Shown here one piece after another: positions 22,378-32,480 of a stretch of DNA of 64,000 nucleotides. The notes beneath the pieces are model-generated. The model was not told the origin of the DNA. It made no database searches and worked only from the letters and a program-made list of their open reading frames with translations. This DNA is from Ryuthela nishihirai. Taxonomy: Eukaryota; Arthropoda; Arachnida; Araneae; Heptathelidae. The first letter of the stretch is position 1, and every line of letters starts with the position of its first letter. Location: assembly GCA_038380435.1 (NCBI GenBank), contig JAWZYU010000027.1, positions 5,453,156 to 5,517,155 on the forward strand, in the 5' to 3' direction. A program made the translations under genes and the position numbers.

Positions 22378-25300
22378 TCAGTTCAAAGTTTTGTAAATGG
22401 TATTGTCTGCTTTACCATACACATCTGAGATTCTATAATTTTCAAAAGCGTAATTTTGAATTCCATTGACATGTCGTTTTGTGTATTCTTGGGATAAAGC
22501 AATTTTTTTTAATTTGGTATACGTGTATATCATGTTGCTCCGATCGAAATTCCGTTTGTTGCTTATATACGATTTTTCCATCAAATAAATTTTTTAATTT
22601 TTTTTCAAATAAATTTTTCCACATTCCCGATAATTTTCGTGACTAAATTCATTTGTAACTCCATTAGCTGCTTTTTTGGGAATTGGAGCATCTATAGAAT
22701 ACAATTTTGGACGTAACGCAACAACCTCTTTGATTGGAAGACCTTTTAATTCGTCTTTAAATTTTCCTGGAACCATTTTATTTGATTCACTGTATAATGC
22801 ATGGTTTGTGGGGTAATTTGAGGAATCAAAGTAGTCTGAGTTAAATTTCTCGTATATGTCATCTGTCTGGATATCGACACAGAAGGAATCAGTATCGGTA
22901 AATAACAATTGTGCATTAAATTTTGGTTTCAGAAAATTATAGAAGAAATTATACATGTGTAATTTACTCAACTCCAAAATCGTTTCACCAATGTAATATG
23001 GTTTATATAATATAATATTTTTCATGTGGAGAATTACGAAATTTTCTGCAAGTTTACACAAGAAACGTACCTAGGATTTGCAATTAATTTTTTAAGCTTT
23101 TCTTCAGTATTCACAATGTGGCATTTTATTCTCTTTCTCTTATTTTCTAAACATTTGTAATATATAGCATTGTTCATCAGTTTGAAAAAGTTTTTTTCAA
23201 GATTATTTATGGCATTAATTCGTTTTGTTGTATTAAAATCTTTGTAAGGTTTCAGCCATGGTTTTTGATCAAATTCCAAGACTCTATGCACCTGTTTTAC
23301 CCTCAATCCCAGTTCCACATAGAGTTCAAGTAACCTATAGTGAACGACATAATTTTGTTTGCCGAACAGATTTGGAATCCAGAATGACACATTACTATCA
23401 GAGAGCTTAAATTTTTCCGGAGCCGAGGGAAAATCATTGTGTAAATCGTGTAAATGTGCCGGATATTATAGATCAACTTCGAAGAAATAACCCTTTTTGC
23501 TGTCGTCTGGAATATTAAACAAGTCAATATCATTTACCCATTTGAAATTACCAGTTGGAAGAGGTTGAGACATTGCCCAGCCATATAAATTGTTTGCATC
23601 AAAGTACATGATATAGTTTCGTGGTTTGCTTCTCTCATATGGATCTACTAAAGGATTGTTGGTCTGTGCAAATCTCTTAGACACTAAAGATATTTCTCCT
23701 CGCAGAGCTCTTTCTATGAAAAAATACATATTACCTTTTATAAGTTCCAGCTCAATTTCTGTCATTTTTAAACAGGCAGGGTAGGATAAGCCAGGAGAGC
23801 TAAAATTATGACAAGGATCGAGTTGGTAGTTTTTCATACACGAATTTCTGTAGTTTTCAAATATATCTCCTAGCAGCAATACATCAGTGATCATGTGCAG
23901 ATCGCGATATTCCCCAAAGGGAGAAATAGAAAAGGCTTTCCTTGAAATTTGAGCTATTTCGTATTGTTCATTGTTTTGAAAATTCTCTTTGGATGGAAGT
24001 GACGTTTGCAAAAACTGAGCACTCTGTTGCAAGTCTCATATGGAAAACTTCCTTTGCTTTTCAAAAGTTCTTTCTGTGAGTCATTCAGATTATGTTGTCT
24101 ACAGTATTGACTTAGGATGTAGAAATTTTCCACATTTTTCGACAGTAAATCCAGTGAAGAGCTGATGAACATGAATGAATCAATAAATTTTATTTGACCG
24201 AATTTAATGCATATATATTTTTCTGTAGTTTGTGGAATACAAGAAATTTTCTTCTTATCTTTAAATTTCCACAAATATTTTACTATAAAGTGACCATCAA
24301 ATCCTTTGAGATTATGAAACAACAGTGTTATTTCAAGTGAGAATTTGTATTGAAGATTACATTTGTTGTGAACAGAACCTCTGTATTTTCCAGTTAAGTG
24401 ATCGTGGTCAATTACTCTATCAGTTCCTAGAATTTTCCCACAGATATTACAATATTTTGCTCCAGTAAAAATTTGCCAATCAAAATCAGTCATCTTAACA
24501 TTTCTTTTCTTCAAATCATTGATCAAAGTTTCGGCTTCGATCATTTCATTCAAAAATTGTTCTGTTACATTTTTCCCTCTATACGTTCTGATTTTGATCA
24601 GTTTACCTTCCGGTCCAACTATAATATATTCATATCCTGACGGTATTAAATACTTAATTCTCACCCTACATGGATTATTTTCAATTCTTCTACATTTCGA
24701 AAAGCATTCGAAGTCTGCATAAATCACATATGGGTGCTTCAAACCGTTTTTAATTGCATGGAATTTCGTACTATTCGCTTCGGGAAACTTGATAGTTTGC
24801 AAAGTGTTTGATTTGCAAATATCTACGTGATTCTTTAACAAATCGTCGCAAGTGAAATTATGGAGACAGTATGGGCAGGGATAGGATTTACCATCATGTC
24901 TTGAAAGGTATGCTGTAACCCTACTAATATTTTTAATCCAACAATAGTGAGAATTATTGCGATCTTTTAAAAGTAAAAGTTGTATGGGTTCTTTAACAGG
25001 ATTCTGTAAAATATATAACGTATGCAAACCATCTTTCTTAGAACTGAAAACATTTATAGAAATATTATTTAAAACCTCGAACTTCGGGATTTGATCGAGG
25101 GTTACTGGATAAGTCAATGAAGATGTGTCTAAGACGTTTCCAAATATTTTACATTTTTCCACACGTTGTGGATGGTCTTTAGCAGATGTAGAGCTGATAA
25201 TATTGACCACAAGAAACATTTGTTGTCGCAGTTTTTAACATTCACTATTCCTTTTGTAGATTTCAAATGTTCTGGTAAATTTACGAAAGCGGATGCTCCA

Positions 25301-25913
25301 ACTGCATTGCCATAGAATTCCATAGAAATTATTTTGTCAAACACCCATCCACTTCCCTTTTGCATAAAAATTTAAAAGTCGTTATCAATTTTCTCATAAG
25401 CATTTTTCAGTAATTCATTGAGATAGGTAGGCAAACTGATTATTTCATTAAAATAATAAAAATAATAAATACCCCCTCAAGCAGCTGCTAGCCACAGAGG
25501 TCTGACAGGAGCCTGTCAGTCGAAAAATGTGCACATATTTCTTTCTGTCCTTCAGGATCCGTTTGCTTTTTAAATTTTATTTGTAATATGAATCTAACTT
25601 TTAGAGGCTGACTGAGTTTATTCTTAATTATATATTTCCATTTATTGTTATTTTTCTCCAGAAAACTTTTTATGTCTTCTCTGACATTTATGTTATCAAT
25701 TTTATATGTGCGAAACGTTTTCCGAAAAACACTGCTGTTATTTATATGATATTGATTCAGATGATGATTGTAATTGTCTTTTCTGCTAAAGGTGGAATTG
25801 CAAAATTCGCATTTTCCAAATGTGCGAGATGTGCATGCAGTTTTCATATGACGGTTCATATTGGATTTGCGTATAAATACCCCACATTTGGTACATTGAA
25901 TAGTTGCGATCAT
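22378..25913 (-). pseudogene. Zinc-finger-fused protein-primed-type B DNA polymerase, gene 2 (DNA_pol_B_2)
   Basis: First ATG of the frame is at 25,913 (the open frame extends to 25,949 without one). The N-terminus has two zinc fingers: CTKC...H..C (C2HC) and CEFC...HHLNQYH (C2H2). Then NVKNCDNKCFLWSIL lies near 25,220 and a further C2H2-like CPYCLHNF near 24,870. Exonuclease I is YADFECF near 24,715, the Cys/His module CNIC...DHDHLTGKYRG near 24,430, and exonuclease II FHNLKGFDGH near 24,315. Polymerase motif A is MYFDANNLYGW near 23,600, B KLMNNAIYYKCLEN near 23,180 and C LLFTDTDSFCVD near 22,900. The C-terminal IALSQEYTKRH is near 22,480. A stop near 25,370, several frameshifts and a SINE fragment at 25,474 break it. 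The gene straddles the inner edge of the left arm, so its second half is duplicated at 28,025-28,980. Confidence 0.92.
25474..25522 (-). mobile_element. SINE family 2, 3'-end fragment inside pPolB gene 2
   Basis: The ~50 bases (CCCTCAAGCAGCTGCTAGCC to AGCCTGTCAGT) match the 3' blocks at 9731-9790 and 43,690-43,735. They interrupt the polymerase frame between the zinc-finger part and the NVKN motif part. Confidence 0.65.
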
Positions 25914-26025
25914 CTTTGAGTTAGCAGTTACACCCTCTTTATTATACACAGTAGCAAAAAATCATGGTCCGATAATGCAAAACATCGATTTTTTTTTCCA
26001 TAATCCGAAGTTGAAATAGACATGA

Positions 26026-26366
26026 CTATAGTGTGTGTCCAAGAGTAAATTTCTTATTGAACATAATCTTATGTTCCTTTTTGTCAATAATATCGTTTTT
26101 TAGCAAAATATCCAAAATTTCGACAATTTCATTTACTACTTCTGTACTGGTGTTTCCAGCTCGTTTACTGGTAACCAAGATTGATAATTTTTCGCATATG
26201 TCGTCGAAACTCTTGTATAGTCCAGAACCAATCTGTTGACTTTCTATTACTGTGAGCATCATTTTAATCGACTTTAAATATTTTCTAGGTGCCTCAATGT
26301 GATTATCGATAATTCGATATTTCTCAGTAGTTCTACCATAGCGTTTGGTTTCTGTAGCTTTATATA
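26026..26366 (-). CDS. Virus-like block ORF, unknown function (AGN motif)
   Basis: Open frame on the pPolB strand, just upstream of it. ATG at 26,262 gives 78 residues, and the frame is open further up to about 26,366 with plausible coding sequence (KRYGRTTEKYRIIDNH). The core has KRAGNTSTEVVNEIVEIL and ends in a Lys-rich amphipathic stretch. I have a weak recollection of similar AGN..S...NE motifs in small ORFs beside eukaryotic pPolB genes. No enzyme motif is seen. Confidence 0.45.
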
Positions 26367-26372
26367 AACTTA

Positions 26373-26808
26373 TTTTATATACTATATTTTATAAACTGGG
26401 GGTTATATATAGCCCCCAGTTTCTGAAGATGCCCGATTGTTTGGTAAATCATTTCTTTCAGTTCAGGAATGGGATTTCTCGCCTGTAAGATATCACTCGG
26501 AAGTTTTAGTTCATTCATTTAATATGTCATCTTGTAAGTTGGAATCTGGTTGTAAACGAACGTTTTTTCTGGCATCTCAGTGAGCTCTTCTGGCTCTAAA
26601 GTTTTCACTACATCTTGTATGTTTTTCATAGCTTCTTCACGCACAGTTTCCAGACCTTTTAACCGTTCCGACCACTGGCTTGTGAAATTCTTCGAGCGTT
26701 TCCTTAACTCGTTCCTCTCCCAAAATAGTGTCTTGAATTTTCGATTTTGTAGTAGCTCGCAATTTCAAGATTTCTACTATAATACTGTGTAATTGCTTAA
26801 GATCCTTC
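26373..26808 (-). pseudogene. Virus-like block ORF, predicted helical/coiled protein, frameshifted
   Basis: ATG at 26,808 opens MKDLKQLHSIIVEILK and about 59 codons of Lys/Glu/Leu-rich sequence. The continuation in the next frame (ETVREEAMKNIQDVVKTLEP) ends at a TAA near 26,523, and the same frame resumes with MNELKLPSDILQARNP to a stop near 26,373. The heptad-like Leu/Ile/Glu pattern suggests a coiled coil. It lies between the AGN ORF and the 120-residue ORF, on the same strand, with gaps under 20 bases. Confidence 0.45.
26394..26423. repeat. Hairpin with 10-bp arms at a gene boundary
   Basis: AAACTGGGGG and CCCCCAGTTT flank TTATATATAG. It sits at the end of the helical-protein frame and just before the AGN ORF. 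It could act as a terminator-like structure or be coincidental. Confidence 0.5.
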
Positions 26809-26816
26809 ATCTTTAT

Positions 26817-27179
26817 TCATATACAATAATCATATACCCAGTGACGAAAGTATGAAACAAGTCCTCCAGATACTTTTCTTCTTTCTTTTGGATCTGGATA
26901 GTGTCTAGCAAGTGAAACACTAATCTTGCTGCCCCTGTCAAATTTCTTGTTTACTGGAATAACAGAAAAAAACTGCTGAAGTTGTTGTCTTACTACTTCA
27001 ATGAATTTTTGATCGTCCAAGTTGATACTATAATTTATACTAAAAGAGGAATTTGTTGTGCAGCAGATTACCTTGCTTATATATCCATTAGAAATGCATA
27101 GATGGTAATTATCTTTGAAAATAGTTGGCGTTAGTAGGTCGAATTTTGTGTTTATCTGTATAATTGGATGAGACTGCAA
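26817..27179 (-). CDS. Virus-like block ORF, 120 codons, unknown
   Basis: Uninterrupted frame between the fibre-like gene and the helical ORF, same strand, ending about 8 bases before the next ATG. There is no ATG in the frame, which opens after a TAA at about 27,190, so either the start was lost or it was joined to an upstream part. The sequence is beta-rich in character with a basic C-terminal end (DPKERRKVSGG). I do not recognise a family. Confidence 0.45.
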   Translation of the reverse strand: MQSHPIIQINTKFDLLTPTIFKDNYHLCISNGYISKVICCTTNSSFSINYSINLDDQKFIEVVRQQLQQFFSVIPVNKKFDRGSKISVSLARHYPDPKERRKVSGGLVSYFRHWVYDYCI

Positions 27180-27234
27180 TATGTCTTTTTACACTTCTTT
27201 ATCACCATAGGTAAGGCAAATTACAGTATTTTTT

Positions 27235-27995
27235 TATCAACGTATAGTTTCGTAGCAGCATCAAGTGTCTAGAATTGGGGTGCCAACATTCGTAATTCGT
27301 TTCCCATTTGCATCGCCATTGAAACTGCTCTCACGTGATGCAAAAAGTCCATTTTCATTTCTCAATAGAGCATTGGATGGGTTAGGATCTAACTTTGTGA
27401 AGCCATCAACGTAACTTTTTGTTGTCGCATTTCTGTTGTGCCTCGGTTCCCCGAGATTTCCTATTCTCTTATTGTTCGCATTAAAGGCATCCTCGCCATT
27501 TAATGCGACTTTTCCCCTTAACCCTTAGTTACAGCAGCAGAATCCGACTCAGGATCGGCAATATCAAGGATTTTTTTTTTCTGCATTGAAACTATGCCCG
27601 TCGAATGTAATGCTTCGTGGAACGTAAAATCCATCTTTATTTCTCACCAATGTATTCATTGGACTATTTTGAACAGTTGTCAGGTTGTCGACATAGTGTT
27701 TTGTAATGCCATTGGATGAATCGATCGATTCTGCAAGATTTTTAATGCGTTTATTGCTTGCATCGTAATTATCATCGTCATTGCAAAGTTCTCTTTTTTC
27801 CAAATATCGTTTCGTAACTACTCCAGAATCTGCATCTGGTTCAGTAACATTGATTATTTGTTTGTTTTGCGCATCGTAGCGATTGTTCCGAAAAATTAAA
27901 GAAGTACATATTATTAACGTATTGACTAGTAGCGGCATCTCCATTTTTATAGGTCTACCTACATTCGATATTCTTTTAGTATTTTAGTCATAATT
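27235..27995 (-). pseudogene. Fibre-like repeat protein, at least six units, frameshifted and 5'-truncated
   Basis: Repeats of about 28-45 residues have the pattern N-K-R-I-x-N-(V/L)-x-x-P...(D/G)-(A/x)-x-T-K-x-Y-V-D. Units are visible near 27,980 (KRISNVGRP), 27,860 (NKQIINVTEP..TKRYLEK), 27,750 (NKRIKNLAE..TKHYVDN), 27,560 (ILDIADPESDSAAVTK), 27,450 (NKRIGNLGEP..TKSYVDG) and 27,280 (GKRITNVGTP, then DAATKLYVDK). Between units are linkers such as ALLRNENGLF and TLVRNKDGFYV. This pattern resembles trimeric tail-fibre repeats of phages and viruses, in which each unit forms part of a shaft. At least three frameshifts are present. The 5' end is lost at the inverted-repeat junction near 28,020. 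A structural attachment role is inference. Confidence 0.6.
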
Positions 27996-28024
27996 TCCGA
28001 GTGATGTGTCATTATTTCCGGGTA

Positions 28025-28980
28025 ATGTGTCATTCTGGATTCCAAATCTGTTCGACAAACAAAATTATGTCATTCACTATAGGTTACTTGAACTCTATGT
28101 GGAACTGGGATTGAGGGTGAAACAGGTGCATAGAGTCTTGGAATTTGATCAAAAACCATGGCTGAAACCTTACATAGATGTTAATACAACAAAACGAATT
28201 AATGCCATAAATAATCTTGAAACAGACTTTTTCAAACTGATGAACAATGAAGAGAATAAAATGCCACATTGTGAATACTGAAGAAAAGCTTAAAAAATTA
28301 ATTGCAAATCCTAGGTACGTTTCTTGTGTAAACTTGCAGAAAATTTCGTAATTCTCCACATGAAAAAGAAAAATATTATATTATATAAACCATATTACAT
28401 TGGTGAAACGATTTTGGAGTTGAGTAAATTACACATGTATAATTTCTTCTATAATTTTCTGAAACCAAAATTTAATGCACAATTGTTATTTATCGATACT
28501 GATTCCTTCTGTGTCGATATCCAGACAGATGACATATACGAGAAATTTAACTCAGACTACTTTGATTTCTCAAATTACCCCCACAAACCATGCATTATAC
28601 AGTGAATCAAATAAAATGGTTCCAGGAAAATTTAAAGACGAATTAAAAGGTCTTCCAATCAAAGAGGTTGTTGCGTTACGTCCAAAATTGCATTCTATAG
28701 ATGCTCTAATTTCCAAAAAAGCGGCTAATGGAGTTACAAATGAATTTAGTTACGAAGATTATCGGGAAAGTCTATTTGATGGAAAAATCGTATATACGCA
28801 GCAAACGGAATTTCGATCGGAACAACATGATATACATGTATACCAAATTAAAAAAAATTGCTTTATCCCAAGAATACACAAAACGACATGTCAATGGAAT
28901 TCTAACTTACTCTTTTGGAAATTATAGAATCTCAGATGTGTATGGTAAAGCAGGCAATACCATTTACAAAACTTTGAACT
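28025..28980 (+). pseudogene. Duplicated 3' half of pPolB gene 2
   Basis: Mirror copy of the C-terminal half of gene 2: motif B region KLMNN near 28,235, motif C as LLFIDTDSFCVD near 28,490 (the first Thr of TDTD is Ile here), and the C-terminal IALSQEYTKRH near 28,880. It lacks the N-terminal exonuclease and motif A entirely, because the arm begins part-way through the gene. It cannot encode a polymerase. Confidence 0.9.
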
Positions 28981-29087
28981 GAAAACAAATGTAAAAAAAA
29001 AAGTACTAAAAAACATTTTGAAAATTGTACCAATTTGTAATTCTTTAGCAATGCTAATAATCAGGGTTTATTATCTCTCTCAATTGG

Positions 29088-29473
29088 GGGCGGGGGTGGC
29101 TCAATCGGTAGCGCGCCAGGCTCGTAATCTGTAGTTCCCAGGTTCGAGTCCCAGCTGGGTCAGCGTTGAGATTTATCTCCGCAAAATTCCCCGCCCTGCC
29201 CACGGTCAGTAGGGGACACCGATGGGCTTGGAAAGGCCGCCGTCCGTCGGATTGGACGCTAAGCCGTGGCCCCGTGTGCGGGAGAGCCATACCCTGTGCA
29301 CGTTAAAGAACACGCTGGATGGCCTTGACGGGAGGCTACCATCTGTCTCCCAACAGCTGTTCCAGTGGGTCCCCTCCCCCAACCTTCTCTGAGCCTTCGG
29401 GGTCCATGTGGCCTGGCCATTTAGCCCATGGTGTGCAAAAAAGTGCCGCTCAGAGGTAAAACAATCCAATCCA
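29088..29473 (+). mobile_element. tRNA-derived SINE family 1, full length
   Basis: 386 bases between 15-base perfect target-site duplications ATCTCTCTCAATTGG (29,073-29,087 and 29,474-29,488). The left arm has the empty site (near 22,290), so the insertion postdates the inverted duplication. tRNA-like A and B boxes are present at the left end and the AATCCAATCCA tail at the right. Confidence 0.95.
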
Positions 29474-29489
29474 ATCTCTCTCAATTGGA

Positions 29490-30690
29490 AGAGGAACCAC
29501 GGGGATTCAAATTTAAATGGTCTCGACTCAATTTCTGTGAAATCCTATGGTCTGAAATCCTTTGTAATAAAATTAAGAGTAATAAACTGCTTAGAACAAC
29601 TTTGTACAAGCGACAAAGGATTAAATATCCCAGCAGTTTATCTAGCTCAAATAAATTTTTTCTTTTTATTGAGTCAGGACTAATTTTTTTTTTCGTCAGA
29701 TTAGAGAACTTGATGAATCATAACTGTCAATGTTAAAACCAATCTTCTACCTCGATTAAAAAAAAAAGTTATTGTAACACAAAATCTAAAAGTATCGAAT
29801 CTTAATGGGGTCGAGACAGCTACCAATACATTTAACGTATAGTATTTGCCGAATGAAACACATTAGTTTGAGTTCTGTAGCTCTATTAGAAGTAGAGATG
29901 TGAAGCCGCAAAGAGGGGTTCGACCCACTGTGTCCGATAGAAAACGGTTTCAGACCGATTTTTTTCTTTCGTCAGATTATAGAACTTGGTAAACCCCAGC
30001 TATTAAAAACCAGTTCCTAGCACAAATAGAATGGACGTTTCGACAAAATCTTAGAGTGTCGAACCCAGAAAACAAAAACTAACAGGTCGAGACTTCTTTC
30101 AATACATTAAACGTATAGTGCTTTCCGAATCTAAAGACATTAGTTTGAGATGTGTGGCTCAATTAGAAGCAGAGTTATAAGGATGCAAATTTAAGAGGGT
30201 TCGACCCAGTTTCTATGCTTGGAAACGGGTCCAACACCGTTTCCAGTGGAATTAACGAAATGAGTTCCAGTAGTTGAATCTGATGTTGATGAAAAAACCG
30301 AAAATGTTTCGAAATCTTAAATGAGAATCCGTAATGTGTGGTATGCAAAAGGTTTTCAACCCAGAAGACCTTAAGTAACGGGGTCGAGAACAATGCCCAC
30401 ATGTTCAAAGAGTAGTACACCCATAATGAAATCCAATAATATTAGTTCCAAATCTATAGCTTGATTACAAGTTATGAGATCATAAAATGTAAGAGGGTCG
30501 AACCCCACTTTCTCGGCTAGGTAAGGGGTCCGAACCCGATTCTGGTCAGTTCAGAAAATAGTGTCTGCTTAGTATTATTGAACAACACCAGAATGAGCTC
30601 TGTAGCATAATTATATCAAAAGTTATTTCAACTTTTGTAAAAAGAATTAACCTGTCGAATTGGCTTTTTTTACAACCGAATAATCCAGTG
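29490..30690 (-). repeat. Satellite, ~280-297-bp unit (right arm)
   Basis: Mirror of 21,120-22,360, with the same TCGAACC core units in inverse orientation. Confidence 0.8.
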
Positions 30691-31170
30691 TATTTTTGCG
30701 GATTACAAAAATGGATAGCCACTGAGCGTGAGTATTAAAAGCTATATTTCAAAACCAAATTCAATACAAGGTAAATTGTTACAAAGAAAATATGGATGAA
30801 GTATCTTATTATCAAATCAACTATTAACCATACACAAGTCATCAATCTTCCTGCGCAGAGCACACAACATTAGCTCTGTTTATTCCACTAAATATTACCT
30901 TTTTACTTGATTACCATGTCGCTTGAACATCCGCGTACACATCACATAAAAGATATCACTTTTATACTTCCCGCGTACACAACACATAAAGATAATTCTT
31001 TATACTTAACGCGCACTGTCTCAGAACAGCTAACCGTCCATTTTCGAACTCTAGACCGTTGGAAACACGACCGTTACACGCTCCACTGTTCTTCTTCAAA
31101 TTCTCCCAAAGTTCTTATTCGTTGGCTGATACTTTTTGCTTTCGGTTGCCAGATTCCTTCTGTCGTAACA
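30690..31170. other. ~480-base insertion absent from the left arm
   Basis: The arms align on either side (CCAGTGTAT and GTATGATAACAAACCACATC), but this segment has no counterpart in the left arm. It contains two near-repeats CCGCGTACAC..CACATAAA. Coding potential is poor. It is either an insertion here or a deletion in the left arm. Confidence 0.6.
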
Positions 31171-31689
31171 GTATGATAACAAACCACATCATTTTTTTTA
31201 TCTCTCTTTCACACACACCTCATTTTTCTGAAAAATTAGTTAAGCAAATTACTTTTCGTCTGCCCCCAAATAATTTAAATTACTCTTTTTCACATGAAGC
31301 ACCCCGTTTTTTTTCTGATTTTCACATATTTTCCCCAAAAGACCACACTAACACCGATTTGCATGGCTTTTTACAAACGAATAATCCATTGAGGTGTACG
31401 ATAACACTACAAACCACATCATTTTTTGTCATATACAAAACAACTCTCCTTTCAACCTAATTCATTTTAAACTATTTCACAATTTAATTTAAACTCATCT
31501 TTAAAAATAAAACTTAAATTACCTCTTTCACATGATATAAAAAACACCCCCGTTATTTTTAATTTTTCACACATCTCTCACAAAAAACCAGACAGAAATT
31601 AATATAAACCTCATCTTTAAAAAAGTCTCCCATAGGTTAACATGGGATTCCCTATACTTTAACATTGGCCCATAAATGTCATTTATGCT

Positions 31690-32240
31690 ACTACTCTGCA
31701 ACTCTTCCCCCACTCATCCACTGACCCACTCTTTTCCAGTCAACCACTGAGCCGCTCTTCTCCACCACTCTTCTCTAGTCAAACCCACTCTTCTCTAGTC
31801 AAACCCACTCTTCTCCAGCCATCTACTGAGCCACTCTTCTCCAGTCAACCAACTAACCCACTCTTCTCCGGTCACCCACTGTGCCACTCTTCTCCACTGA
31901 ACCACTGACCTACTCTTCTCCACCACTCTTCCCCACTCAAACCCACTCTTCTCCACCCATCTACTGAGCCACTCTTCTCCACTCAACCAACTAACCCACT
32001 CTTCTCCAATCACCCACTATGCCAATCCTCTCCATTCAACCACTGACCCATTCTTCTCCAATCAACCACTATGCCACTCTTCTCCCCCACTCTTCACCAT
32101 TAAAACTCACTCTTCTCCAGCCGTCTACTGATCCACTCTTCCCCACTCACCCACTGAACCACTCTTCTCCAATCAGCCACTGACCCACTCTTCCCCACTC
32201 ACCCACTCACCCACTGAACCACTCTTCTCCAGTCATCCAC
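31690..32240 (-). repeat. Minisatellite, 26-27-bp unit (right arm)
   Basis: Mirror of the left-arm array (CCACTCTTCTCCAGTCAACCA-type units on this strand). Unit number and order differ from the left arm, consistent with independent slippage since duplication. Confidence 0.85.
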
Positions 32241-32480
32241 TCCCATTTAAACTAATTCACAAATTAGTTTAAACCTCATCTCTTAAAAAAAATTTAATTA
32301 GTTTTTCACATGCTAAAAAACACCCCCGTTTTTTCTAATTTTGAGACATATTTTCACAAAAACCCACATGGAACATACTTTTTCCCTCATCCCCCATAAC
32401 TTTTCCCATGCATTTTCACAGAATTCTTTGGACCCATTTACTGGCCCAGAACTGTCATTTATGCTACTACTTTGGATCAC

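Larger units (their letters stand above)
19551..23397 (+). repeat. Left arm of a giant inverted repeat
   Basis: Runs from AGTAGTAGCATAAATGACAG at the outer end to GGAATCCAGAATGACACATTA at the inner end. It is mirrored, with high identity, by 28,023-32,480. It contains in order: a subterminal block, a 26-27-bp minisatellite, repeats of the subterminal block, a ~285-bp satellite and the 3' half of pPolB gene 2. The ends read AG...CT as in Polintons, but no matching 6-bp target-site duplication was found. Confidence 0.9.
28023..32480 (-). repeat. Right arm of the giant inverted repeat
   Basis: Reverse complement of 19,551-23,397, interrupted by a SINE (29,088-29,473) and a ~480-base insertion (30,690-31,170). 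The inner junction falls between the truncated fibre-like gene and the duplicated polymerase half. Near the outer end AGTAGCATAAATG is present in two extra tandem partial copies (about 32,455-32,495). Confidence 0.9.

Noticed and set aside
29088..29165. tRNA gene with CGT anticodon
   Set aside because: Head of SINE family 1. Acceptor and T stems are mispaired and the element has target-site duplications.
19551..32480. A complete Polinton/Maverick
   Set aside because: Ends read AG...CT and pPolB is present. However, no integrase, ATPase, protease or capsid was seen, no 6-bp target duplication was found, and the arms cut through a gene.
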